Origin: Alphaproteobacteria bacterium
Lineage (GTDB): Bacteria > Pseudomonadota > Alphaproteobacteria > Sphingomonadales > Emcibacteraceae
Assembly: GCA_013152755.1 (NCBI GenBank)
Contig: JAADFR010000024.1
Coordinates: forward strand, 1-34,104
Length of the DNA stretch: 34,104 nt
Direction of reading: 5' to 3'
The notes beneath the pieces were generated by a model. It ran no database searches. It had not been told where the DNA came from and was given only the letters and a program-made list of their open reading frames with translations. The translations under genes and the position numbers were made by a program. Shown here one piece after another: positions 8,856 to 16,007 of this stretch; the stretch's first letter is position 1, and every line of letters begins with the position of its first letter.

Positions 8856-9653
8856 ATGAAATTAAAAGATCAAGTAGCCCTCGTTACCGGGGGTGCGTCC
8901 GGTATCGGCCTAGCCGTTGTTGAACGCTTTATCAAAGAGGGTGCCAAGGTGGCCGTTCTGGTCAAGGCGGAAAAAGATACAGAGATTTTGGCTGATCGGT
9001 TTGGCGGTGATGTGGCGGTCACGGTGGGCGATGTGCGAAATTTTGCCGACAACAAGGCGGCGGTGGACAATTGCGTGGGCCGCTTTGGCAAGCTGGATTG
9101 TTTTGTGGGTAACGCCGGCATATGGGACTATATGGGCAGCCTGGAGGGGCAGGATGAAAATGCTCTGTCACAGAATTATGAAGAATTATTCGATGTGAAT
9201 GTCAAGGGCTACTTGTTGGGGGCCAAGGCGGCCTTGCCGGCCTTGCGGGACAGCAAAGGCTCCATGATTTTCACGGCGTCAACCTCCAGCTATTTCACCG
9301 GCGGCGGTGGCTGTCTTTATGTGGCAAGCAAACATGCTGTTTTGGGATTGATCCGGGCGCTGGCCTGGGAATTAACCCCGGACATTCGGGTGAATGGGGT
9401 CGCAGCAGGCGGCACATTGACCAACCTTGCCGGGCCAAAATCTGCGGGCATGGACACGGCAATCATGTCAGAGATGCCGGGCATAGACAAAATGATTGCC
9501 GATATGACGCCGCTGGGTTTCCCGGCCAAACCAGAGGATCACGCCGGGATTTTTGCTCTGCTGGCCTCACGGGAAGATGGCCGTTATATGACCGGAACCG
9601 TCATTCTCAGCGACGGTGGGATCGGGGTCGGGATGCGTCCGCCTTCTGAATAG
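8856..9653 (+). CDS. nahB: cis-Dihydrodiol dehydrogenase (SDR family)
   Basis: This 265-residue short-chain dehydrogenase has TGGASGIG at 11-18 for NAD binding, NAG at 86-88, and the catalytic Y155 and K159 in YVASK with a serine near 142-144. I chose ATG 8856 because AAAGGA lies upstream and the protein then starts [13 protein letters not shown], as the family does; the longer frame from 8769 overlaps the beta subunit. Its position after the dioxygenase matches NahB/BphB enzymes, which oxidise the cis-dihydrodiol to the catechol-type diol (here probably 1,2-dihydroxynaphthalene). It is the last gene of operon A and converges with the LysR gene after 22 bases. Confidence 0.88.
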   Translation: MKLKDQVALVTGGASGIGLAVVERFIKEGAKVAVLVKAEKDTEILADRFGGDVAVTVGDVRNFADNKAAVDNCVGRFGKLDCFVGNAGIWDYMGSLEGQDENALSQNYEELFDVNVKGYLLGAKAALPALRDSKGSMIFTASTSSYFTGGGGCLYVASKHAVLGLIRALAWELTPDIRVNGVAAGGTLTNLAGPKSAGMDTAIMSEMPGIDKMIADMTPLGFPAKPEDHAGIFALLASREDGRYMTGTVILSDGGIGVGMRPPSE

Positions 9654-9675
9654 GGTCGCAGACCTAGAGTTAATC

Positions 9676-10581
9676 CTAGGACATACGGAACATTTCGATA
9701 AAGATACCGCGCAACCATTTGTTGGCCGGATCCTGATTATATTTCTCGTGCCAGAATATATTGATGGGGATTTCCGGATGGGAAACGGGATGGGCGGTAT
9801 ATTTCAAACCAAAAGGTTCCATCATGCGCTGGGCCAGATATTCGGGTACGGTGGCGATCATATTGGTGGTGCTGAGGATATAGCCGAGAGCGACGAAATG
9901 GGGTACGGTGAGCCTTATCCGGCGCCGTTGACAGCTGCGGTCAATATGGGTGTCAATCTGATCATGGCCGGTGCCGAGGGAGACCACGGAAACATGATCC
10001 GCTTCGGAAAATTCAGTGATGGTAATTTTTGGTTTATCCAATATATGGCCCTGCCGGAACAGACAGACATAATTCTGGGTGAACAGGCGGCTTTGAAAAG
10101 CGCCGCCCTTTATGTCCGGCAGATAGCCGATGGCCATGTCAACCTTTCCCATTGACATCTCGTCATTGAGATTGACGGCTGTATTGCGAACGGTGCTGAT
10201 GGACACGCCGGGGGCCAGCGCCAGCAGTTTTTCCATCAGGTCCGGCAAAAAACAAATCTCCCCAATATCGGTCATGCCGACCTTAAAACGGTGGTTGCTG
10301 GTGGCCGGGTCAAATTTTCTGTTGTGATTAACGGCGTTATGAATCAGGTCAAGCGCTTCTGTAACCGGTCCGGCTAGTCTGGCGGCAAAGGGGGTTGGCA
10401 CCATGCCTTGAGGGGTGCGGACAAAAAGCACATTGTCAAATTTTTTGCGCAGACGTGACAAGGCGTTACTCACCGCAGGCTGACTAACCCCGAGGTTATC
10501 GGCGGCCAGCGTAACACTGCGGTCCGTCAAGAGCTGACGGAAAACCACCATCAGGTTCAAGTCCATATTTTTCAATTCCAT
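9676..10581 (-). CDS. nahR: NahR-like LysR-family transcriptional activator
   Basis: This 301-residue LysR regulator resembles NahR/NagR closely as I remember them: MELKNMDLNLMVVFRQLL at the N-terminus, a winged HTH with GVSQPAVSNALSRLR at 31-45, FVRTPQGMVPTPFA, MTDIGEICFLPDLMEKL, and a C-terminal region with INIFWHEKYN. NahR and NagR bind salicylate and activate naphthalene and salicylate operons. I chose ATG 10581; an in-frame GTG lies one codon upstream. It is divergent from the LigAB operon, with operator copy B between them, and convergent with operon A. The likely effector is salicylate, by inference from family and context. Confidence 0.92.
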   Translation of the reverse strand: MELKNMDLNLMVVFRQLLTDRSVTLAADNLGVSQPAVSNALSRLRKKFDNVLFVRTPQGMVPTPFAARLAGPVTEALDLIHNAVNHNRKFDPATSNHRFKVGMTDIGEICFLPDLMEKLLALAPGVSISTVRNTAVNLNDEMSMGKVDMAIGYLPDIKGGAFQSRLFTQNYVCLFRQGHILDKPKITITEFSEADHVSVVSLGTGHDQIDTHIDRSCQRRRIRLTVPHFVALGYILSTTNMIATVPEYLAQRMMEPFGLKYTAHPVSHPEIPINIFWHEKYNQDPANKWLRGIFIEMFRMS

Positions 10582-10593
10582 CACAGATACCCT

Positions 10594-10627
10594 TATTCAT
10601 ATTTGTGATGTAGTCTATCACAAATAT
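10594..10627 (+). promoter_or_regulatory. Putative NahR-type operator, copy B
   Basis: This element lies 12 bases from the nahR-like start and 83 bases before the ligA-like start. It contains a perfect 11-bp inverted repeat, ATATTTGTGAT (10599-10609) and ATCACAAATAT (10617-10627), with a 7-bp spacer. ATTCATATTTGTGAT (10595-10609) fits the recalled NahR consensus at 10 of 13 defined positions. It matches copy A at 27 of 34 bases. It could serve both LysR autoregulation and activation of operon B. Confidence 0.78.
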
Positions 10628-10641
10628 AGTATTGTGGAATG

Positions 10642-10671
10642 TTGAAAATATGGATAAGTTTGTCGGATAAT
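10642..10671 (+). promoter_or_regulatory. Putative sigma-70 promoter of operon B
   Basis: TTGAAA (10642-10647) and GATAAT (10666-10671) are 18 bp apart. A start near 10678 would place operator copy B at about -84 to -51, close to the footprint I recall for NahR at its promoters (about -82 to -47). Confidence 0.5.
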
Positions 10672-10710
10672 CATTTCAGATATGGCCTGCCATCGAAATC
10701 GGAGAATTCT

Positions 10711-10968
10711 ATGAGCATCAACACAATTGAACGTGTTCTTTGGGATATTCATCATGATCCGCATCTTGCCGATCTCTTTCGGCAAACGCCGGATGTTCTT
10801 CTTGAGAGATACGGACTGGAGCCAGCGGAAAAAGACTTGGTAAAGACGCTGGATGTTCTGGCAATTGCCAAGCGGGGCGCAAGCCAGATGCTGTTATTTA
10901 ACGCGTGGCTGGCCATTAAGGGGCCGGGCGGCATTCCGGAATATCTTGGCCAAATGGCCGGGGCTTAA
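10711..10968 (+). CDS. LigA-like small subunit of an extradiol ring-cleavage dioxygenase
   Basis: This 85-residue protein resembles the small alpha subunit of LigAB-type (class III) extradiol dioxygenases. LLERYGLEPAEKDLV corresponds to the RYGLTEEE-type helix of LigA, and the rest (RGASQMLLFNAWLAIKG) continues the helical cap. I chose ATG 10711, with GGAG six bases upstream, over ATG 10639, whose extra 24 residues look unrelated. The large catalytic subunit follows after 20 bases. Such small subunits cover the active site of the LigB partner, as in LigAB and in the two-part CarBa-CarBb enzyme. The assignment rests partly on this pairing. Confidence 0.75.
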   Translation: MSINTIERVLWDIHHDPHLADLFRQTPDVLLERYGLEPAEKDLVKTLDVLAIAKRGASQMLLFNAWLAIKGPGGIPEYLGQMAGA

Positions 10969-10988
10969 CGCGCAGCAGGAGAGAGTAT

Positions 10989-11816
10989 ATGGCGGAAATC
11001 GTAAGCGGCTTTTTAATGCCTCATGATCCTTTGATCCCTTCAATGCCGGATGCGCCGCCCAAGGCACAGCAGGACGCCTGCCTTGGTGCCTATGCCACTA
11101 TTGTGGATCGGCTGCGGGCGCAAGAGGTGGATACGGTGGTGGTGATCGGGGATGATCATTATACCATCAATGGTCCCTATTGTATCCCACAGGCCATGAT
11201 CGGCATTGGTGATGTGGAAGGCCCTTGCGAGCCGTGGCTTGGCATTTCCCGGGAGAAAATCGAAAATAACGAAGCTTTGGCGCAGCATATCATGCAGCAT
11301 GGGCTGGATAATGGCGTTGACTGGACGGCGTCCAAGGCTCTGGTGGTTGATCATTCGGTGATGGTGCCGGTGCATTATGCGGTACGGCCCTTGGCCGGGG
11401 TCAGAACGATTCCAGTCTATATAAATTCAGGCATGGAGCCTTTGATCAGCAATTCACGGGCCTATGAAGTTGGCCAGTCGATTGGGCAGGCCATTGCGTC
11501 CTGGGACAAGGCGGAACGGGTTGCAATATTTGGTACTGGCGGCATCAGCCATTGGCCGGGCATGGCGGAAATGGGCCGGGTGAATGAACCGTGGGACCGC
11601 ATGATTATGGATTTGATTGTCAAAGGCGATCATGCGACCCTGATGGACCTCAGCGATGCGGATATATTACGGGATGGCGGCAATGGGGGTTTGGAGATCA
11701 AGAACTTCATCTGTGCCATGGGGGCCTTGGGCCAATGCCGGGGGGAGATCATCGCCTATGAAGCCGTGCCCGAATGGGTGGCAGGTTGCGGTTATATGGA
11801 ATTGAAAGCGGCATAA
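10989..11816 (+). CDS. LigB-like catalytic subunit of an extradiol dioxygenase (probable 1,2-dihydroxynaphthalene cleavage)
   Basis: This 275-residue protein has the LigB fold motifs: H12 in LMPHDP, H57 in VIGDDHYTIN, H122 in VVDHSVMVPVHY, and FGTGGISHWPG, expected around the Fe(II) site of class III extradiol dioxygenases. In place it would cleave 1,2-dihydroxynaphthalene to 2-hydroxychromene-2-carboxylate, because the isomerase for that product starts at the very next base. Classical Pseudomonas NahC is an unrelated vicinal-oxygen-chelate enzyme; class III enzymes do this type of job in the phn and car systems. The substrate is inferred from neighbours, not from sequence. Confidence 0.82.
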   Translation: MAEIVSGFLMPHDPLIPSMPDAPPKAQQDACLGAYATIVDRLRAQEVDTVVVIGDDHYTINGPYCIPQAMIGIGDVEGPCEPWLGISREKIENNEALAQHIMQHGLDNGVDWTASKALVVDHSVMVPVHYAVRPLAGVRTIPVYINSGMEPLISNSRAYEVGQSIGQAIASWDKAERVAIFGTGGISHWPGMAEMGRVNEPWDRMIMDLIVKGDHATLMDLSDADILRDGGNGGLEIKNFICAMGALGQCRGEIIAYEAVPEWVAGCGYMELKAA

Positions 11817-12431
11817 ATGAACGACAGGACATCCCCTAAAAAAGCGGCAATAGATTTCTATTTCGATTTTTTGAGTCCCTTTTCCTATCTTGCCCACCAT
11901 CGGTTGATGGGGGTTGCGGCCCGCTTTGGCCTTGATATTTCTTATTGGCCCCTTGAGCTGGCCCGGGCAAAGCTGGCCATCGGTAATAATGGCCCCACCA
12001 ACCGGGATTTGCCCATAAAGCTGGCCTATTTGACCAAGGACCTTGCCCGGTGGGCGGAGCGTCTTGATTTGCCGCTGATATTCCCACCTGGCTTTGCCAC
12101 CAACCTCATGAATAGCGGCACATTTTATGCCCGGAAAAAAGGCTGTGAGGCGGACTATGTCCGTCGGGCCTATCATTTGGTCTGGGGATTGGGGCGCGCG
12201 CCGGACGATGAGCAGGTCTTGCGGACATTGGCCCGGGAAATGGGGTGGGATGAAGATACGTTTCTGACATTCATCCGGTCGGAAGAGGCCCGCCGGGCGT
12301 ATGACCTCTCAACGGAAACGGCCATTGAAAACCATATTTTCGGTGTGCCGAGCATGTGTTACGGCGGGCAGACATGGTGGGGGAATGACCGGGTTGATTT
12401 TCTGGAAGAATATCTTGAGAAAAATCTTTAG
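11817..12431 (+). CDS. nahD: 2-Hydroxychromene-2-carboxylate isomerase (DsbA/kappa-GST fold)
   Basis: This 204-residue protein matches NahD in length (about 203) and in its N-terminal motif FYFDFLSPFSYLAHHRL, where S20 corresponds to the catalytic serine that activates glutathione (Ser11 in the Pseudomonas enzyme). It interconverts 2-hydroxychromene-2-carboxylate and trans-o-hydroxybenzylidenepyruvate. A later FGVPSMCYGGQTWWGNDR segment is typical of the family. The ATG abuts the TAA of the LigB-like gene, so the two are probably translationally coupled. Its product is the substrate of the aldolase at 5858, linking operons A and B. Confidence 0.9.
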   Translation: MNDRTSPKKAAIDFYFDFLSPFSYLAHHRLMGVAARFGLDISYWPLELARAKLAIGNNGPTNRDLPIKLAYLTKDLARWAERLDLPLIFPPGFATNLMNSGTFYARKKGCEADYVRRAYHLVWGLGRAPDDEQVLRTLAREMGWDEDTFLTFIRSEEARRAYDLSTETAIENHIFGVPSMCYGGQTWWGNDRVDFLEEYLEKNL

Positions 12432-12470
12432 GCCCCCTTTCTGCATACAGTGTTTCAGGAGTAGATGATT

Positions 12471-13115
12471 ATGGATTTATACGGCTTTTTCCGCAGTTCC
12501 GCATCCTACAGGTTACGGATTGCCCTGAACCTCAAGGGGTTGGACAGGACGGAACATTCGGTGCATCTGCGCCGGGGCGGCGGCGAACAATATTCACCGG
12601 AATTCAGGAAACTCAATCCTCAGGAATTGGTGCCGGTTCTGGTGGATGATGGCTTGACCCTGACCCAGTCTATGGCTATTCTTGAATATCTTGAGGAACG
12701 CTACCCCGAGGTTCCTTTGTTGCCCAAAGGGCTCGGCCCACGGGCAGAGGTTCGCAAGCTAGCCCAAGCCATTGCCTGTGACATTCATCCCATAAATAAC
12801 TTGCGGGTTTTGCAATATTTGACGGGTCCGGCGGGCCTGTCGGAGGAAGACAAGAACAATTGGATTTTGCACTGGGTCGGTATTGGCTTTCGGGCCTTGG
12901 AGACAGAGCTTGCCCGCTCAGATATGAGGGGGGACTATTGTGTGGGGGACAGCCCGACCATCGCCGACTGTTGCCTGATCCCACAGATATTCAACGCCAG
13001 ACGTTTCGGTCTGGATATGTCGGCCTATCCGACATTGGTAAAGATAGAAAACACCTGCGCGGCGCTTGGCGCGTTTCAGGATGCTCATCCTTCGAAACAA
13101 GATGATGCGGAATGA
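12471..13115 (+). CDS. nagL: Maleylpyruvate isomerase (zeta-class GST)
   Basis: This 214-residue protein is a zeta-class glutathione transferase. FFRSSASYRLRIALNLKG near residues 5-22 carries the serine-rich glutathione-activating motif, and the later LNPQELVPVLVDDG and LTQSMAILEYLEERYP segments are the conserved glutathione-binding part. I chose ATG 12471, 9 bases after AGGAG; the upstream in-frame ATG 12465 is only 3 bases away. In the nag pathway the enzyme isomerises maleylpyruvate to fumarylpyruvate. Maleylacetoacetate isomerase is the near relative, but gentisate genes are present and no homogentisate genes are. It is separated from nagI and nagK, which lie in operon A. Confidence 0.88.
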   Translation: MDLYGFFRSSASYRLRIALNLKGLDRTEHSVHLRRGGGEQYSPEFRKLNPQELVPVLVDDGLTLTQSMAILEYLEERYPEVPLLPKGLGPRAEVRKLAQAIACDIHPINNLRVLQYLTGPAGLSEEDKNNWILHWVGIGFRALETELARSDMRGDYCVGDSPTIADCCLIPQIFNARRFGLDMSAYPTLVKIENTCAALGAFQDAHPSKQDDAE

Positions 13116-13136
13116 TGTAACAGGAGAGAATGAAAG

Positions 13137-13808
13137 ATGAAAATATTAATGGTATTGACGTCCCATGATCAGTTGGGCGATACGGGGCTTAAAACTGGTT
13201 TCTGGCTGGAGGAATTTGCCTCGCCCTATTATATTTTCAAGGATGCCGGGGTGAAGATAACGCTTGCCTCACCAAAAGGGGGGCAGCCGCCTCTTGACCC
13301 CAAAAGCGATGAAGCGGATTTTCAAACGGACGCCACCCGGCGCTTTAAAGAGGATGCCGAAGCCCAAAAAATATTGGCCAATACGACGCGGCTGGATGCC
13401 ATAGATCCGGCGGATTTTGACGGGGTATTCTATCCCGGAGGTCACGGACCGCTGTGGGATTTATCAGAGGACAAAAATTCCATTGCCCTCATCGAAGCCT
13501 TTTATAACGGCGGCAAGCCCGTGGGGTTGGTGTGTCACGCGCCCGCTGTGCTGAAAAATGTGCGAAGTAAGGATGGTCGCCCCCTCGTACAGGGAAAACA
13601 GGTAACCGCTTTCACCAATACAGAAGAAGAAGCCGTACAATTAACAAAAATTGTTCCCTTTTTGGTGGAGGATATGCTGGTGGCTCATGGCGGCATTTTT
13701 GGCCGGGGTCCCGATTGGGAAAGCCATGTGGAAACAGAAGGTAATCTGATCACAGGTCAAAATCCGGCATCGTCAGAAGCCGTGGCCCGTAAACTTATCA
13801 TGCTTTAA
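13137..13808 (+). CDS. DJ-1/PfpI family protein (Hsp31-like)
   Basis: This 223-residue protein is a DJ-1/PfpI superfamily member of the class I glutamine amidotransferase-like type. The nucleophile elbow is GLVCHAPAVLKN with C133 and H134; an upstream acidic residue in GFWLEEFASPYYIF (about E26) would complete a triad as in Hsp31-type proteins. Such proteins have been linked to glyoxalase, deglycase or chaperone activity. It is the last gene of operon B, 21 bases after maleylpyruvate isomerase, and converges with the sigma-54 regulator gene. A role in protecting against reactive aldehydes or quinones is only a guess; no pathway step requires it. Confidence 0.8.
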   Translation: MKILMVLTSHDQLGDTGLKTGFWLEEFASPYYIFKDAGVKITLASPKGGQPPLDPKSDEADFQTDATRRFKEDAEAQKILANTTRLDAIDPADFDGVFYPGGHGPLWDLSEDKNSIALIEAFYNGGKPVGLVCHAPAVLKNVRSKDGRPLVQGKQVTAFTNTEEEAVQLTKIVPFLVEDMLVAHGGIFGRGPDWESHVETEGNLITGQNPASSEAVARKLIML

Positions 13809-13815
13809 TCTTTGA

Positions 13816-15660
13816 CTATTTCCGTTTTTTAAGGCGGTAGTCCAGCCGTGCGCGGGTAATGCCCAACAGTTTTGCCGCGTTGCTGACATTGCCATTGGCG
13901 GTTTCCATGGCTTTGTCGATAATGATATTCTCCATCTGGTCGAGGGACAGGTCTTCTTCAAAAAAGGCTGCGGCAATATCTTCCGGAATATTATCTTCGT
14001 CGTAATCCATATTCGTCGGACCGCCAGCTTTGAGTTTCAGGCTTCCTTTCTGATCCAGTCTGAAGACCGATGAGGTCATCCTCTCGCCATAGGTAAACAG
14101 GTCACACAGGTCAATGGGGCCATTCTCAGAGGCCATGATGATGCCCCGCTCAATGACATTTTCCAACTCCCGAATATTGCCCGGCCATTCATAGCTTAAC
14201 AGGGCCTCTACGGCCTTGGATGTAAAGCCGGTTACATTCTTTTTATGGGTAATGATAAAGCGGTTCAGGAAAGTATCCATCAGCAGGGGAATATCATCCC
14301 GCCGTTCACGCAGGGGCGGGATACGGATGGGAAAGACATTCAGGCGGAAGAATAAATCCTCTCGGAAACGTCCGGCCTTTACTTCTTCATGGAGATCAAC
14401 ATTGGTCGCGGCAATGACGCGCACATTCACCCGTTTGGTGGTGGTGCTGCCCACTCGTTCTATTTCCCTTTCTTGCAAGACCCGTAACAACTTTCCCTGT
14501 GATGACAAGCTCAATGTGCCAGCTTCATCCAGAAAAATGGTACCATTATGGGCCAGTTCAAACCGCCCGGCGCGGGAGGTGACGGCCCCGGTGAAGGCAC
14601 CTTTTTCAACACCGAATAGCTCAGCCTCGATCAGACTGTCTGGAATAGCCGCACAATTGACCGCCACGAAGGGGGCGTCAACCCGGTTGCTGATCCGGTG
14701 GAGCGTTCGGGCAAACATCTCTTTACCTACGCCGGTTTCGCCTAGGAACAGAACGGTGGCATTGGTGGGGGCGACCCGGGACAACATATGACAGGCGGCG
14801 CTGAAACGGGCGGAAACGCCAACCATTTCAGTATAGGGGCTGGTGGTATCTTCCTTAACAGGTTTGGCATCCACATCCGGGGTATATTCATCCGGCGCTC
14901 TTACTCCCGGTGACAGGGGATAGGATTTTTTCTGGGCCGTGATGGGTTCCATATCCTCTACTTTTTTATTCACAAAAGGTTGGGATTGGAAATAAATCAG
15001 ATCATTTTCCGTATTGTCCCATTCGCTGACAGGCTTGCCGATGACCCGGCAGGTTTCATGACCAAGGGCGCTGCATTGTACTTCCCTGAATATTATGGGT
15101 CGTCCCATGAATATACTGCAATAACCGCTGGCATAACCGACTTGCATCCAGCAGACGGGTTCCGAACCAATGCCGTAATTGTTGATGTGGACCTCGCCCT
15201 CCGATGAATCCCGCCAGATAAACTCGCCGTAAAATTTACCCTTGGTGATGTCTATATCCAGTTTGACCGGCTCAACAATCACAATCCCTTCCAAGGCATG
15301 AAGCTGTGGCCCGGCCAGAAAGCGTTCCATTAGATCTTCCTTGTCGCCGCGCACCTTCATGGCCAGTTGCGCATCGCGCGTGCCGCATGAATAGCCCATG
15401 CGGGTCAACAGGCCACGTGCAGTTTTGATGCCCAGAGCCTCTATTAATTCTATACGCAGTGCCCCCATTGAATAGGAGTCAATAAGCAACATGCGTCTGT
15501 TATCCAGCCAGATACGGCCATTGTCCGGTGAAAAATGGAGCCTTTCCGCAAGATCTCCAATCTGGGGCATAAGAACAGATACTTCGGGGTCAACCAGTGG
15601 TTTTGGATTAAATACTCTTTTTTGATCTTCGGTCTCTGTATCTGAAGAGTAGATGGGCAT
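13816..15660 (-). CDS. XylR/DmpR-type sigma-54-dependent aromatic-responsive activator
   Basis: This 614-residue activator has three parts. Residues 20-210 form an XylR_N plus V4R sensor, including [15 protein letters not shown] and [20 protein letters not shown], which in XylR and DmpR binds the aromatic effector. Residues about 275-510 form an AAA+ domain with Walker A GETGVGKE (307-314), the sigma-54 contact loop GAFTGA (354-359) and Walker B FLDEA (376-380). The C-terminus is a Fis-type HTH ([20 protein letters not shown]). I chose ATG 15660, preceded by GAGAGG, over an in-frame TTG at 15675. It is divergent from the transporter-tmo operon, whose promoter is of the -24/-12 type, so toluene, benzene or phenols are likely effectors. 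Confidence 0.92.
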   Translation of the reverse strand: MPIYSSDTETEDQKRVFNPKPLVDPEVSVLMPQIGDLAERLHFSPDNGRIWLDNRRMLLIDSYSMGALRIELIEALGIKTARGLLTRMGYSCGTRDAQLAMKVRGDKEDLMERFLAGPQLHALEGIVIVEPVKLDIDITKGKFYGEFIWRDSSEGEVHINNYGIGSEPVCWMQVGYASGYCSIFMGRPIIFREVQCSALGHETCRVIGKPVSEWDNTENDLIYFQSQPFVNKKVEDMEPITAQKKSYPLSPGVRAPDEYTPDVDAKPVKEDTTSPYTEMVGVSARFSAACHMLSRVAPTNATVLFLGETGVGKEMFARTLHRISNRVDAPFVAVNCAAIPDSLIEAELFGVEKGAFTGAVTSRAGRFELAHNGTIFLDEAGTLSLSSQGKLLRVLQEREIERVGSTTTKRVNVRVIAATNVDLHEEVKAGRFREDLFFRLNVFPIRIPPLRERRDDIPLLMDTFLNRFIITHKKNVTGFTSKAVEALLSYEWPGNIRELENVIERGIIMASENGPIDLCDLFTYGERMTSSVFRLDQKGSLKLKAGGPTNMDYDEDNIPEDIAAAFFEEDLSLDQMENIIIDKAMETANGNVSNAAKLLGITRARLDYRLKKRK

Positions 15661-15697
15661 TCTATCGCCTCTCAAAGCTGTGATTGTTGTTCATCAT

Positions 15698-15742
15698 TTT
15701 ATGAATTTAATTAATGGCTTCAATTCATAAATTTCATAAAAT
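15698..15742. repeat. AT-rich inverted repeats, possible upstream activator site
   Basis: TTTATGAATT (15698-15707) and AATTCATAAA (15722-15731) form a perfect 10-bp inverted repeat, and a third related copy, TTCATAAAAT, is at 15733-15742. They lie 38-82 bases from the activator start and about 200-250 bases upstream of the expected tmo transcription start. A role as activator site or autoregulatory operator is possible, but AT-rich DNA yields such repeats by chance. Confidence 0.4.
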
Positions 15743-15769
15743 TATAAACTCTTTATTTCTGGCCGCAAG

Positions 15770-15778
15770 TCAAATTGA
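15770..15778. promoter_or_regulatory. Candidate XylR/DmpR-type upstream activator half-site
   Basis: TCAAATTGA is a short palindrome resembling the TCAATTGA core of the XylR/DmpR upstream activating sequence as I recall it (TTGATCAATTGATCAA). It lies about 170 bases upstream of the expected start site, within the usual range for such enhancers. The evidence is weak. Confidence 0.3.
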
Positions 15779-15918
15779 GTTATTTAGGGGGTCATTCTGA
15801 AGAAAAACTTTTCACTCGGGATGAATTTTTTAAATAACACATTGATTTTAAATAATATTATTCGGAATTTATTTTCTTTGTATTTTTTAAATCACCTTTT
15901 CCTTAATTACTAAAATTA

Positions 15919-15935
15919 TTGGCATCTTCTTTGCA
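15919..15935 (+). promoter_or_regulatory. Sigma-54 (-24/-12) promoter of the transporter-tmo operon
   Basis: TTGGCATCTTCTTTGCA fits the consensus TTGGCACG-N4-TTGCW, with GG at 15921-15922 and GC at 15933-15934 in the required spacing. Transcription should start near 15946, about 60 bases before the first gene. It faces away from the sigma-54 activator gene. A near-identical copy precedes the alcohol dehydrogenase on the other strand (29455-29471). Confidence 0.82.
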
Positions 15936-16007
15936 TATTAGGTAGGGAGGCTTTTGAATTTATAAAAACATGAATTTGAGTTAACAATATTTAGGGAGTT
16001 AATTTGT

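Larger units (their letters stand above)
15661..16007. other. Divergent intergenic control region of the tmo operon
   Basis: This very AT-rich stretch separates the sigma-54 activator from the transporter-tmo operon. It holds the -24/-12 promoter at 15919-15935, inverted repeats at 15698-15742 and a short palindrome TCAAATTGA at 15770-15778 that may be activator-binding sites. The ribosome-binding site of the YCF48-like gene, AGGGA, is at 15993-15997. No gene is visible in it. Confidence 0.75.

Noticed and set aside
9653-9680. CCTAG/CTAGG dyad between the dihydrodiol dehydrogenase and LysR genes as a terminator
   Set aside because: The stem is only five base pairs and no T-run follows on either strand.
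9616-10155. 179-codon plus-strand frame opposite the LysR gene
   Set aside because: The minus-strand LysR protein has full NahR-type motifs; the opposite frame has none.
14216-14791. 191-codon plus-strand frame opposite the sigma-54 regulator
   Set aside because: It lies antisense to the AAA+ domain with Walker A, GAFTGA and Walker B motifs; its serine/arginine-rich translation has no family features.
15661-16007. The AT-rich gap and inverted repeats as a replication origin or mobile-element end
   Set aside because: No iteron array, DnaA boxes, transposase or target duplication is visible; the repeats fit a divergent control region better.
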